Positions 7,179 through 15,336 of a DNA stretch of 32,304 bases are shown here, in pieces. The stretch's first letter is position 1. Each line of letters starts with the position of its first letter. The notes beneath the pieces are model-generated. The model ran no database searches and was not told the DNA's origin. It saw only the letters and a program-made list of their open reading frames with translations. Made by a program: the position numbers and the translations under genes. The stretch is from assembly GCA_024226555.1 (NCBI GenBank), contig JAAELO010000617.1:1-32304 (forward strand), given 5' to 3'. The stretch comes from Desulfobacterales bacterium (GTDB lineage: Bacteria; Desulfobacterota; Desulfobacteria; Desulfobacterales; JAAELO01).

Positions 7179-7667
7179 CTATATCACTGAGGCATTCAAA
7201 CCATTCTTCTTCAAATGCTCAATAACTTTACTCTTAATAAAGGCTACTTGTGATTTAACATAATCCATAGAATGAATCCCTTCATGTTGATAGTATGGAT
7301 TGTTAGGAGTACCTTCTTCTATCCATAATGGTATAGATGGTGATATATCTTCTTGTTCGAAACTCATATGTTGATTCCATCCGCTATCTTCAACGAAACT
7401 AGCATGAATTCTATCAGTATCAAAATAGATTTCAACTTTCCATCCATCTTTTATTTTGATTGGTTTTGTATGTACTAACGAATTAATATACTCATATGTT
7501 CGATGGTAATCTGATGGATTATAAGAATAAAACTCTTTCATTATATAATCAGTAACCATTTTTTCTATATCCTCAGCAGTTTGTTGAGTGGATATTTTTA
7601 CTCTTGGAGAAATAGAAGTATCTAAAAACTTATTCAAATCACTCATACTTCTAATTAATTGAGCCAT
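7179..7667 (-). CDS. Probable tail-completion/structural protein
   Basis: The start is taken as the ATG at 7667, 9 nt after a GTAGG SD. This gives 162 residues, beginning 11 bp after the upstream gene's stop. An N-terminal helical part is followed by YNPSDYHRTYEYINSL near 50-65, a WKVEIYFDT strand and a GTPNNPYYQHEG segment. This ordering resembles HK97 gp10-like or minor tail proteins that contact the tail tube (a weak family call). It is the last gene of the late operon and is followed by a terminator. No tape-measure gene follows, which is unusual for this position. Confidence 0.6.
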   Translation of the reverse strand: MAQLIRSMSDLNKFLDTSISPRVKISTQQTAEDIEKMVTDYIMKEFYSYNPSDYHRTYEYINSLVHTKPIKIKDGWKVEIYFDTDRIHASFVEDSGWNQHMSFEQEDISPSIPLWIEEGTPNNPYYQHEGIHSMDYVKSQVAFIKSKVIEHLKKNGLNASVI

Positions 7668-7677
7668 TATTATCAAC

Positions 7678-8223
7678 CTACTTTTTATTTAATTGAGCTC
7701 GTTTCTCAGCCAATTGCTTTTCTAATTCTTCAACTTCTATTTCCTCATCAGATTTAACAGAAGTCAATTCTGCCACTTTTTTAGCTTGTAATTCCTCATA
7801 TATTTTTCTTTGTTTTGGAGTCATATTAGCCTTTATTTGTTCTTCTTTTTGTGCTTTTTTAATTACTTCTGCATAAGCTTCTGTCATCACATCTTGAATC
7901 TCAGACATAATGGTTCTTAGTAACTTTGTAGTTTTACGGGACGCCATTTTTTCAAATGTTTCTTTATTGACAATAGTATCAGGAATATCTGTTAAAGCAT
8001 GTAACATATCCACTAATAATTCACTTTCATCTGTAGATATATTTATGCCATCTACACTTCCATCTTCTGATTTTTCAGCAGCGTCTTTTAATAAATTGCT
8101 CATAATAGTAAAAAATTCTTCATTTGGCTCAAATACATGATACTTCCCAAATGTTGCTCTAATCTCTCTTTCCTGTCCTTCTTCCATAAAGAAATCATTG
8201 TAAATATTTTCTTGCTTTTTCAT
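7678..8223 (-). CDS. Late-operon protein, helical and acidic
   Basis: The frame is open from 8340, but the start is better placed at the ATG at 8223, where AAAAGGAGAG precedes by 7 nt. This gives 181 residues. The protein is mostly helical. Residues about 75-100 contain ISTDESELLVDMLHALTDI, and residues about 135-181 are a Lys/Glu-rich coiled-coil-like tail. Position after the chaperone genes suggests an assembly factor or tail-associated protein. I do not recognise the family. The 39 codons before 8223 have no usable SD. Confidence 0.65.
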   Translation of the reverse strand: MKKQENIYNDFFMEEGQEREIRATFGKYHVFEPNEEFFTIMSNLLKDAAEKSEDGSVDGINISTDESELLVDMLHALTDIPDTIVNKETFEKMASRKTTKLLRTIMSEIQDVMTEAYAEVIKKAQKEEQIKANMTPKQRKIYEELQAKKVAELTSVKSDEEIEVEELEKQLAEKRAQLNKK

Positions 8224-8383
8224 ATTAGTTCTCTCCTTTTTATATAGTTTATTTTTGTTTGATTTGCACGTCATAGGTATATATCTAGATACTCCAAAAA
8301 GACTACCAAAAACAGAGCTGACAAGAAAATCAGCCATCATCTTACTAGTCTTGAAGTATTTGTCACCTTAAAATTAAAACCTC

Positions 8384-8547
8384 TTATTTGTCCGTATATC
8401 GGGGTGTTTTAAGACGTTTTATTATTTCTTGCATGACACTTAATCTACCAAACCAATATTCACTCCTATGAGTGTCTGCGCGTTTTTTAATGCCTTTTCG
8501 GAATCAAGCTTGAGCTCAACTAGCCATTCAATTACTCGATCTTCCAT
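8384..8547 (-). CDS. Tiny gene with candidate -1 frameshift (35- and 54-residue products)
   Basis: An ATG at 8547 follows an AGGGAT SD by 6 nt. The zero frame gives 35 residues and stops at 8440-8442. At codons 21-22 (AAA AAC) lies the heptamer A-AAA-AAC (8488-8482). Seven nt later comes a 5-bp stem CACTC/GAGTG with an ATAG loop (8474-8461). Slipping -1 there opens a frame of 32 more codons (ending PRYTDK) with stop at 8384, giving 54 residues. The -1 frame has no start codon near the shift site, so the frameshift is the natural way to read all of it. It lies just after the chaperone pair. The function is unknown. Confidence 0.55.
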
Positions 8548-8657
8548 TATGAATCCCTACATTCTTTGATTATTATGTGTAGTTAAGTTTTCTGTTTTAT
8601 AAGAATTTGTTTAAAAAAATAGAGAAATAGAAACAATGTAGTGTAGTATACAAATGC

Positions 8658-9355
8658 CTATTTCTCTATTTTTTGTTGAATGTCTTCTTTATCCATATCT
8701 TTAATTAATTTAACATTATTCAATTTTTTAATATTAAACCCTGCTTTTTGAATATCTTCTAATGTGAGTTTATTCGATGAGTTGATTTGGTCAATATTAA
8801 TAACAAATGGATTTTTATCAAAAATGTCTTTTAAATGTTCATTAACATCACAGTTATTATTACCTAATATAAATACCATGGAATCATATTGTAACTTGTA
8901 TTGCAATTCCTTGATGCAATCATTGTAATAAATAAAGCTGCATTCATCTAAAACATTTTCAGACAAACCACAATAAACTCCTAAAACTGCATAACCTTTT
9001 CGGATAGTAAAGTGTTCTGTTTTATTTTCATCGTTGTCATCCTTACTATCCGTTAGACGTTTTTTAGGTCTTCCTCGTCGTCTATTTCATTTTCTTTCTT
9101 TACAATATCTAACAACTCATTTAAGGTGCTATTGTCTAACTCTTCTTTTGCATATCCAATATTATCTTCGTTGTTATCAAATATAGCTTGTAAGACATAA
9201 TTAACTATATCTAATCCATCTTTAAAATTTAAGATTTTTATTAAACCGTATTTTTTTAATAGTAAATAATAATTGTAGAAATTATTTTTCATATACTTCA
9301 TTTTTATAGGTTGAATTGTAAATGTTTTATCACCCAATCTAAATATATTATCCAT
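8658..9355 (-). CDS. Tail assembly chaperone, frameshifted long form (gpGT-like)
   Basis: A -1 shift at A-AAA-AAC (9065-9059) joins residues 1-99 of the short form to 133 further residues ending at 8658, giving 232 residues. The -1 frame is open all the way from the slippery site. It begins with a charged linker (RLTDSKDDNDENKTE) and continues FTIRKGYAVLGVYCGLSENV into the frame that by itself could start only at a TTG at 8966, which has no SD. In lambda-like phages the long form recruits the tail tube subunit to the tape measure. Here the expected downstream tape-measure gene is absent. Confidence 0.75.
9001..9065 (-). promoter_or_regulatory. Programmed -1 ribosomal frameshift signal
   Basis: The slippery heptamer A-AAA-AAC is in the correct zero-frame phase at 9065-9059. 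A 6-nt spacer follows, then a perfect 10-bp stem: CGGATAGTAA (9052-9043) with TTACTATCCG (9010-9001), loop 32 nt. The zero-frame stop TAA lies inside the spacer. All standard parts of a bacterial -1 frameshift site are present. Confidence 0.8.
9053..9355 (-). CDS. Tail assembly chaperone, short form (gpG-like)
   Basis: A 100-residue protein with SD AGGTG about 5 nt before the ATG. The first half is basic (FRLGDKTFTIQPIKMKYMKNNF) and the second acidic and helical (IVNYVLQAIFDNNEDN, ending NEIDDEEDLKNV). It lies two genes after the tail tube, where siphophages encode the gpG/gpGT pair, and it ends in a frameshift signal. In that family the short form coats the tape-measure protein during tail assembly. 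Identification rests on position, size and the frameshift, not on residue-level homology. Confidence 0.75.
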   Translation of the reverse strand: MDNIFRLGDKTFTIQPIKMKYMKNNFYNYYLLLKKYGLIKILNFKDGLDIVNYVLQAIFDNNEDNIGYAKEELDNSTLNELLDIVKKENEIDDEEDLKNV

Positions 9356-9363
9356 CCATACAC

Positions 9364-9579
9364 CTACAGTTCTTTATCAATGGCTCTCTTGAAATACCAC
9401 TGACACACAGTTTCACTAATTCCTTTTTGATTAATTATGGTTGTTTCAATTAAGTATCTACTTTTATCAGATTTTATAACCTTATATTTTTCATTTTTAA
9501 TCTGCACATATTTAACAATTTTACTTTGTGTTTTGACTTTTAACGAATCATGCTCTACATTATTATTATCTTCTTTGAT
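9364..9579 (-). CDS. Small late protein with an apparent ATC start
   Basis: A 71-codon frame is bounded upstream by an in-frame TGA and contains no ATG, GTG or TTG near its beginning. SD GGAGG (9591-9587) is followed after 7 nt by ATC (9579-9577), then by a protein-like sequence: KTQSKIVKYVQIKNEKYKVI, SRYLIETTIINQKG and CQWYFKRAIDKEL. It ends 8 bp before the chaperone gene. Codon use and spacing make it a real gene of the late operon that standard callers miss. A non-AUG start (as in infC, which uses AUU) or a base error are the options. The function is unknown. Confidence 0.6.
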   Translation of the reverse strand: MKEDNNNVEHDSLKVKTQSKIVKYVQIKNEKYKVIKSDKSRYLIETTIINQKGISETVCQWYFKRAIDKEL

Positions 9580-9631
9580 AGTAACACCTCCAATAATTCA
9601 ACAACTTAAGGAGAAATAAATCTCCTTAAAT

Positions 9632-10393
9632 TTATGCCACAGGTATAAAAGCCATTTCAAACATATGTTTATCAGATCTGCGAGGATCTAAACCTTTAAG
9701 TTTTAATTCAAAAGTTGAATGTGATTTATAAGAACCGCCTGCTTTGTTTTCTCGCTTGATTTTAGCTTTATATACTGTAATTTGCATATATCCGCATACT
9801 CCAGACTTTTCTTCTTTACCTTCGTATACTGGGAATTGTAATATTACTTCACCTGTACCTGGGGCATCGCTAGTTTTTACAGTTAATACTTCTGAGTTGT
9901 CAACACTAACGTCAAAAGATGGTGCTACTTCTGTCCCATCCTCATATACATCTGTATTAAATGTCACAGTAGTAGATTCAGCATCTAAAGTTACTTGAAA
10001 TTCTGTATCAGCGGAAGGTGCTGTCTCAACTTCAGTCATTCCATTTATTCTCACAGATTTTGCATCTGCAACTAATGGAATTGTTATTTCGTTACTTACA
10101 ACTGAATAACCCACTCCAAAATATTTTTGATTAGCTGTGCCAGTAGTTAATGTACCACCTGTTGCAAGCTTCATATTTTGCATTTTCCATTCGGCATCAG
10201 TTAATGAAATTTCTATTGTGCTTTTTGTATCAATTTCTAAAAGATCATATGGACTCCATCCGCCATTGATGGTAATAGTATCTCCCCCAAAAGTAATCTC
10301 TCCACTACTTGAGGCTGTTACAGATGTGTCACCATCTGGTGTAGTTATAAGTGCATTTGGACTATCAATTATAAATCCCTTTGCTTTACTCAT
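9632..10393 (-). CDS. Major tail tube protein with inserted Ig-like domain
   Basis: A 253-residue protein with SD AGGAGG 8 nt before the ATG. Residues 1-110 are beta-rich and Thr/Gly-rich, with WSPYDLLEIDTKSTIEISLT and GTLTTGTANQKYFGVG. Residues about 110-210 resemble a bacterial Ig-like (BIG2) domain (VRINGMTEVETAPSAD, FDVSVDNSEVLTVKTSD, GEVILQFPVY). The final about 45 residues (SYKSHSTFELKLKGLDPRRS, then EMAFIPVA) return to the tube-type ending. The position between connector genes and the chaperone pair is exactly that of the tail tube gene. Ig-like additions on tail tubes are known in siphophages and decorate the tail surface. Confidence 0.75.
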   Translation of the reverse strand: MSKAKGFIIDSPNALITTPDGDTSVTASSSGEITFGGDTITINGGWSPYDLLEIDTKSTIEISLTDAEWKMQNMKLATGGTLTTGTANQKYFGVGYSVVSNEITIPLVADAKSVRINGMTEVETAPSADTEFQVTLDAESTTVTFNTDVYEDGTEVAPSFDVSVDNSEVLTVKTSDAPGTGEVILQFPVYEGKEEKSGVCGYMQITVYKAKIKRENKAGGSYKSHSTFELKLKGLDPRRSDKHMFEMAFIPVA

Positions 10394-10424
10394 CTTGCAT
10401 TCCTCCTATATATTATTATTTTAA

Positions 10425-10889
10425 TTAACTATGTGTTAAATTTCTAAATAAAAGTTGAGCGACTACATAATCGTCAACTGGTTTTAAATCAGTTTCGCTT
10501 TTTAAAACCATCTCACCCATACCCAAGTTTTTGCTAGATAAAATTAATTGTTTTACCCGCTCCGATAAAGCATCATTGCGTTCTTTTCCGTGAGAGGTGA
10601 TCTGATTATTAACATTTGTATATAATTCAATTAAAAGATTAATAGTATCAAGACCTCTAGGTTGATAAATGAAATTTGCAGACATCATTATTAGACTAGT
10701 TGTATCTGTTTTTATGTTGGGATTAAGCATATACTTAAAAATATTTTGATTTTCCATTCTTTTTTTCTGTAAATCGGAATAGGTGACAGAGGTGTAATCT
10801 TTATCTGTATTTAATATTAATTGAGCTATTAAATCATCTTGAATTAATAAAGCTACAATATTATATTTAAAATCGCTTTTATCCATCAT
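10425..10889 (-). CDS. Small late protein in the tail-terminator position
   Basis: A 154-residue helical protein; either of the ATG codons at 10889 or 10886 could start it (AGGATGG upstream). Residues 10-30 read VALLIQDDLIAQLILNTDKD, and the middle contains ANFIYQPRGLDTINLLIELY and NNQITSHGKERNDALSERV. Order in the operon (just before the tail tube) and size fit a tail-terminator or neck protein that caps the tail at the head-tail junction. The residue pattern alone does not identify it. Confidence 0.55.
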   Translation of the reverse strand: MMDKSDFKYNIVALLIQDDLIAQLILNTDKDYTSVTYSDLQKKRMENQNIFKYMLNPNIKTDTTSLIMMSANFIYQPRGLDTINLLIELYTNVNNQITSHGKERNDALSERVKQLILSSKNLGMGEMVLKSETDLKPVDDYVVAQLLFRNLTHS

Positions 10890-10900
10890 CTATCACCATC

Positions 10901-11878
10901 CTATCTTCTTATAATTAACTCTTTAGTAGCAATATGTCCATTACCATCATTAGCAGTTAAAATAATCTTTTTATCACGATTATCTGTTGTAAACGATTTT
11001 GGTTTAATGGTTAACAAATTATCTGATTGAATAAATTCAACTAAATCTGACTTGTCAATTGAGTATGTAATTGTTGGTTGAGGATCTACTAATATATCAC
11101 CTTCATACAACTTAGCTTCAAACTTAAATGATAGATTACAATAAATAATCCCATCGTCTCCATTACCTTCAATTATGAATCCAGTAGAAGGGGGTGGGGG
11201 AGTAGGGATATTTTCATAAATATTCTCTGCTATACGGTTAACCATATCGTCTTTACCAACTCGTTCTTGATCTTCTTCAAGAGTGATAATTAATAATCCA
11301 GGCATTAAACTTGTTTCAATATCTACAAGCTTAAATACTTTGTTACTAAGAATAAACCTATTACCCTGTGCTTTGCTGAACTTTTGAGTATGTTCGTTAG
11401 ATTGGACTAAGATTGATGATTGACTAGAACCTAATATTAGAGGTTTTGATTCGGTTATTCCATCGTTTCCTTTGCCAAATTTTGAATAGATACAGTACTC
11501 TTCATGTTCTATACCTAGTTCGTCTATCCATTTTATTGAAGTAATACATTCGCCAAGGTAAAAATCTTTGCTTTGATTAGTTACATTTTCCTCAGAGTTA
11601 ACCAACATCCATTGTTTATTCCTCCATGAAAATACAAATCCAATATTTAAATTGTCACTAACTCTGGAAAATAAAAGTTTATCATCAGTATCTTTACCAA
11701 ATCGTTGTTTATCTTCAATGATAACTTCATATGTGGTGCTGCCATCAACAATGGTGGCTTTACAGGGACTATTAGCCAATAAAAACTCGAAATTTTCCTG
11801 TAGGTTATTCTGTAATCTATCAGTTTCATTGTCACCACTTATGTTTAATCTTCTTTGATAATCATTAAACCACGTCAT
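10901..11878 (-). CDS. Head closure-type connector with C-terminal Ig-like domain
   Basis: A 325-residue protein whose ATG overlaps the upstream stop (ATGA). Residues 1-220 begin MTWFNDYQRRLNI and are beta-rich (KATIVDGSTTYEVIIED, GFVFSWRNKQWMLVN, FYLGECITSIKWID), consistent with a head closure or stopper protein that is often followed by the tail terminator. A proline linker PTPPPPS (225-231) leads to an Ig-like domain (about 235-325; IIYCNLSFKFEAKLYEG, ILTANDGNGH). The linker suggests the Ig domain is a surface display module. The family assignment is inferred from gene order. Confidence 0.6.
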   Translation of the reverse strand: MTWFNDYQRRLNISGDNETDRLQNNLQENFEFLLANSPCKATIVDGSTTYEVIIEDKQRFGKDTDDKLLFSRVSDNLNIGFVFSWRNKQWMLVNSEENVTNQSKDFYLGECITSIKWIDELGIEHEEYCIYSKFGKGNDGITESKPLILGSSQSSILVQSNEHTQKFSKAQGNRFILSNKVFKLVDIETSLMPGLLIITLEEDQERVGKDDMVNRIAENIYENIPTPPPPSTGFIIEGNGDDGIIYCNLSFKFEAKLYEGDILVDPQPTITYSIDKSDLVEFIQSDNLLTIKPKSFTTDNRDKKIILTANDGNGHIATKELIIRR

Positions 11879-12300
11879 ACGCTATCAAATCCTTGAAAAC
11901 CATTGAAAGTATAATTAACAACATATTGTTGCATTTCCCTTTTTGTATCCTTTTTTAATTGTCTTAGCTCTTTCAACTGATTTGCATGTGAACCTTCTTT
12001 AGAATTGTTTGTGCTAACATTGACTCGAATAATTCTAGTTTTATAAATATGCTGATCTAGCCACGCCAACACTGACCCATATGCAATAATCCATTGTTCT
12101 TCATTATCTAATGATTGATTAAACTGAATGCTAGTTCTATCACTTAAATCCTTTTTACAATGTTTAAAATCTAAACTTGCAGATTTATCTATAAATTTAT
12201 TTAAGATATTTTCTACTTCGCTTTCTATAAGCTTAGAATAGTCTGTATCCGATAAGATAGATGTGATTTTAGGATATATTTCAGTTAATAGCGTCGCCAT
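11875..12300 (-). CDS. Probable head-tail adaptor protein
   Basis: A 141-residue protein with SD GAGGTG about 9 nt before the ATG. It is mainly helical: an N-terminal LLTEIYPKITSILSDTDYSK segment, a central WIIAYGSVLAWLDQHIYKTR segment and a basic end (LKELRQLKKDTKREMQQYVV). Its place directly after the capsid and a 203-residue protein, and before the closure-type protein, is where the adaptor (SPP1 gp15/HK97 gp6-like) is found. The assignment comes from order and helical character only. Confidence 0.5.
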   Translation of the reverse strand: MATLLTEIYPKITSILSDTDYSKLIESEVENILNKFIDKSASLDFKHCKKDLSDRTSIQFNQSLDNEEQWIIAYGSVLAWLDQHIYKTRIIRVNVSTNNSKEGSHANQLKELRQLKKDTKREMQQYVVNYTFNGFQGFDSV

Positions 12301-12318
12301 AAATCAACACCTCACATT

Positions 12319-12930
12319 TTATTTTAGATCAGGGTCGAATATTAATTCATTACCCATTTTCTTTTTAAATACTTCCATTTTTGTAGGATCATTAAAACGA
12401 CCCTCTTTGTAAAGCATTACTGCTCGATCTATCACTCTTCGTAGCATATCTGATGATATTTTGTCCAACATATTATTGAATTGATAAAAATCAGTTGTAT
12501 TCAAAATGATATCATCTATTTGATTGGGTTTGATTTCTTGATTGTATAATTTATCCAATCCCAAAAATTTAATTACATCATCAATAGTAATATCTTCATC
12601 ATCAGAGTAAACATCTACCAAAACCACCCATAATTTCATAAGGTGTGCAGGCTCACTAGCTTTCATTCTTTGTAATTGTTGTACAGTCATGATTTCTGTA
12701 TCACCAAACTGGGCTATATTCCAATAACCTCCACCAATACCTTTTTCTTGATATACCCAGTCCCCACCTACATTATTCATAATTAAGATATCTAAGTCTT
12801 TATCAATTTTCTTGCGTTTGTTTACAGGCTTAACGGTTTTATTAACTTGTTCAACTTTATTAATTTTTTCTTCTTTTACATTTTTAGTTTTAGCTGTTTT
12901 AGTTTTATTAGCTTGACTTGTATTCGCCAT
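12319..12930 (-). CDS. Late structural protein with Lys-rich N-terminus
   Basis: A 203-residue protein with SD AAAAGGAGAGG. The first about 45 residues are Lys/Asn/Thr/Val-rich and disordered-looking (repeated KTAKTK, KVEQVNKTVK pieces). The rest is helical with GGDWVYQEKGIGGGYWNIAQ near 55, then VDVYSDDEDITIDDVIKFLG and a C-terminal AVMLYKEGRFNDPTKMEVFK. It lies immediately after the major capsid gene. A basic disordered tail on a head-associated protein could contact packaged DNA. I do not recognise the family. Confidence 0.6.
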   Translation of the reverse strand: MANTSQANKTKTAKTKNVKEEKINKVEQVNKTVKPVNKRKKIDKDLDILIMNNVGGDWVYQEKGIGGGYWNIAQFGDTEIMTVQQLQRMKASEPAHLMKLWVVLVDVYSDDEDITIDDVIKFLGLDKLYNQEIKPNQIDDIILNTTDFYQFNNMLDKISSDMLRRVIDRAVMLYKEGRFNDPTKMEVFKKKMGNELIFDPDLK

Positions 12931-12992
12931 ATTATCCTCTCCTTTTATATTTTATATCTTTATTATTAGGGGAAAAATACCCCCCTAACTAA

Positions 12993-13979
12993 TTATGATA
13001 ATTGATACATTCCAAATACTTTTTGAGTTACAGCAGAGACGCCTACATTTCTTCCAAAGAAGAATTCTAATTGTTCAGCTTTATTTGTTTCTGCACCTTT
13101 GTCGTAAATTACTGGGTCGCCCTCTAATGCAATTTTTACTATTTTTGTATCACCTTCTGGTACAATGTATAAATCAGCATTGTCTACACCGAGCGTTCCA
13201 TCATTTTTCTTACCCTGTGGTATTTCTCTAAGCACAGTGCCTTTATAAACGCCATAATGTCCCATTCTGTTGATTTGATCTTTCATATCGTCTGAAACTA
13301 TTGCGGAAGTAATTTTACCTAGAGCTCTTTTTGTTCCCCAGATCACTGCGGTTAAGCCAGACTCAACTTCAACTTTTTCAATCAGTGTGTCCATTTTATC
13401 TTCTACAAAAGAGCCTGTGTCTTTGATAGCAGCTGGTAATTTAGCATAAGCACCATGCATTGCGTCTCCAACCATTCCGCCGATTGCATTACCAAAAGAT
13501 AACAATACACGGTTTACAGTTTTAGTCCAATCATATCTACCAGACATAAATTGTTTTAATTCGGTATAAATTTTAATTGCCTTTCTGGCTGTAGGAACGG
13601 AGAATGAATCATTATATAATTTTTGCCTTCTAATGTCACTCTTACCGTCAGCAATAGTATCTACTCTAAATAATGCATTATCATCAGTATAGAACATGTT
13701 TTCATCACCCAATGCAGTATCAATAGTGTCAGCAAAAGCATCAAATTTATCACTCAACAATTCTCCAACGCCAATTACTAAAGTATTTGCTACAATTTGG
13801 AATACTTTACCTTTATTATCTAAAAAACTGTAATATGTAAATTCTCCACCACAAGCTTCATTGATTGCATTTCTAATAGCTTGATTTCCATCTTCTACTG
13901 TATAATCTCCACTTGGTCTTCCTACATATGCATCATAAGATATTTTTGATAATCCTGTTAATTCTTTTTTCATTGCCAT
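12993..13979 (-). CDS. Major capsid protein (HK97-fold candidate)
   Basis: A 328-residue protein with SD AAAGGAAG (11 nt; a second in-frame ATG follows two codons later). It has no Cys-based or enzymatic motif. The features of a coat protein are an N-terminal helical arm, a long helix near 140-160 (ARKAIKIYTELKQFMSGR), an Ala/Gly-rich centre (GNAIGGMVGDAMHGAYAKLP) and a C-terminal part with VIWGTKRALGKI, GHYGVYKGTVLREIPQ, a DLYIVPEGD turn and ending FFFGRNVGVSAVTQKVFGMY. The portal, protease/scaffold, decoration, capsid order matches lambda-type head modules, which makes the call firm although the sequence is divergent. Confidence 0.8.
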   Translation of the reverse strand: MAMKKELTGLSKISYDAYVGRPSGDYTVEDGNQAIRNAINEACGGEFTYYSFLDNKGKVFQIVANTLVIGVGELLSDKFDAFADTIDTALGDENMFYTDDNALFRVDTIADGKSDIRRQKLYNDSFSVPTARKAIKIYTELKQFMSGRYDWTKTVNRVLLSFGNAIGGMVGDAMHGAYAKLPAAIKDTGSFVEDKMDTLIEKVEVESGLTAVIWGTKRALGKITSAIVSDDMKDQINRMGHYGVYKGTVLREIPQGKKNDGTLGVDNADLYIVPEGDTKIVKIALEGDPVIYDKGAETNKAEQLEFFFGRNVGVSAVTQKVFGMYQLS

Positions 13980-14023
13980 AATCCATATCTTCCTTTCTGT
14001 GATTGATTTTATATTTTTATTAC

Positions 14024-14488
14024 TTACGCTTTTACTACTTCTAATACCGTAGCTGTTTTACCTGCAAGAGTTTCCTTTGCAATTACTTTTAAACTTAAAA
14101 CTGTAGTTCCGATTGTTGCAGAAGGCACTAATTTAGTTGCGCCATCAGCTGGTATACAATATTGATTTAATACAGTTGTACCATTGATCCCATCATCAGT
14201 AATAGTTAAAATATCGCCTTGTTTTAAATAAAAAGCTCTACCAACCCTACCAGTTTCTAGTATGAAATCTTCTTCTCTACCTTTTTCTACCTCATACATA
14301 ACTGGTACAGATATGTGAAGCAATATTAAATCAGTGGCTGCATCTGCGGGTGCTGTTGCAGTATAAGTGCCATCAGCGTCCATGTCTCCTAAAATCACAA
14401 CTTGACCATTTTCTAAATCTGATTCAAATTTAATACTTGCAATATTATTATCTTCTAAACCTCTATCCATTCTTACTACTGTTGCCAT
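14024..14488 (-). CDS. Probable capsid decoration protein
   Basis: A 154-residue protein with SD AAAGGAAG. It is beta-rich and Ala/Thr/Gly-rich: SIKFESDLENGQVVILGDMD, a TYTATAPADAATDLILLHIS segment, then GRVGRAFYLKQGDILTIT and a C-terminal TVLSLKVIAKETLAGKTATV. The length and its place between scaffold and capsid are those of lambda gpD-like head stabilisers (order C/Nu3, D, E in lambda). Assigned by composition and gene order. Confidence 0.65.
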   Translation of the reverse strand: MATVVRMDRGLEDNNIASIKFESDLENGQVVILGDMDADGTYTATAPADAATDLILLHISVPVMYEVEKGREEDFILETGRVGRAFYLKQGDILTITDDGINGTTVLNQYCIPADGATKLVPSATIGTTVLSLKVIAKETLAGKTATVLEVVKA

Positions 14489-14517
14489 AATATTATCTTC
14501 CTTTCTGTTACATATTT

Positions 14518-15336
14518 TTATTTTTGTTTATTATAATTTTTTGGCATATACTTCTCAGCATCGCCATAAATTACATTTGATGGTTTATAATCTGTTTTAC
14601 TTTGTGTAGTTGGAATTACTTTTTTTACAGACCCATCATTTTTGGTTTTAGAAAAATCTTTTTTAGTTTGTCTATTCTTTACTCCTAATGTATAAAGTAA
14701 CTTAGACTCGCTTTCTTCAAAAGATAATCCTTGGTTCTTAATTTCTTCAATAATTTCAGTATCAAGCTCTTGTGCAAATTCTTCGAATAGCTCATCTAAT
14801 TTTGCTTGTTCTAACTGACGTTGTTCTGCTTGTTTTTCAGCCTCAACGTTAGATTTAAATTCTGTCAAATCTTTATTTTCAGTTTGTAAAGTAGTAACAG
14901 TTTTATTTAATTCGCTCAACTCAGTTGTTTTTTCTACAAAGTCTTTTTGCAGATTCTCATGTGTTAGCGTTAATTTCTCATAATCTTTTTGAAGGTTTTG
15001 ATAGCTTGCCTTATCAGCATCCAATTGAGCCTTTTGTTCAGATGTAAGCCACATCTTATATATTTCTTCTGATTCTCCTACTTCTATTTCATTATTTACT
15101 ATAGAATAGGTTGCTTTATAATATAAAGTATCTGGATAAGTATCATCATCTGAATAAGTGAAGTATGTTTGATAAACATCTTCAGGATAATATCTATATA
15201 ATCTGCGTCCATTTGCATCGGTATCAATATACAATCTTATTTTATCTCTTAATTGAGTAAGATTAAGTTCGAAATTATCTTCTGGTTCTACTATTGTTGC
15301 TTTAGTATCTACATCATTAGTATCTTTATTTACCAC
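14518..15336 (-). CDS. Nested scaffold protein from an internal GTG start
   Basis: Inside the protease gene, AAGGAGG (15350-15344) is followed after 7 nt by an in-frame GTG (15336-15334), encoding 272 residues that cover only the coiled-coil scaffold part. This is one of the strongest SD matches in the region and falls exactly at the domain boundary, just after a polar linker (QKKQNNDKGGAT). Lambda Nu3 is made in the same way from within gene C. Separate scaffold synthesis would supply the many copies needed for prohead assembly. Confidence 0.7.
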   Translation of the reverse strand: MVNKDTNDVDTKATIVEPEDNFELNLTQLRDKIRLYIDTDANGRRLYRYYPEDVYQTYFTYSDDDTYPDTLYYKATYSIVNNEIEVGESEEIYKMWLTSEQKAQLDADKASYQNLQKDYEKLTLTHENLQKDFVEKTTELSELNKTVTTLQTENKDLTEFKSNVEAEKQAEQRQLEQAKLDELFEEFAQELDTEIIEEIKNQGLSFEESESKLLYTLGVKNRQTKKDFSKTKNDGSVKKVIPTTQSKTDYKPSNVIYGDAEKYMPKNYNKQK

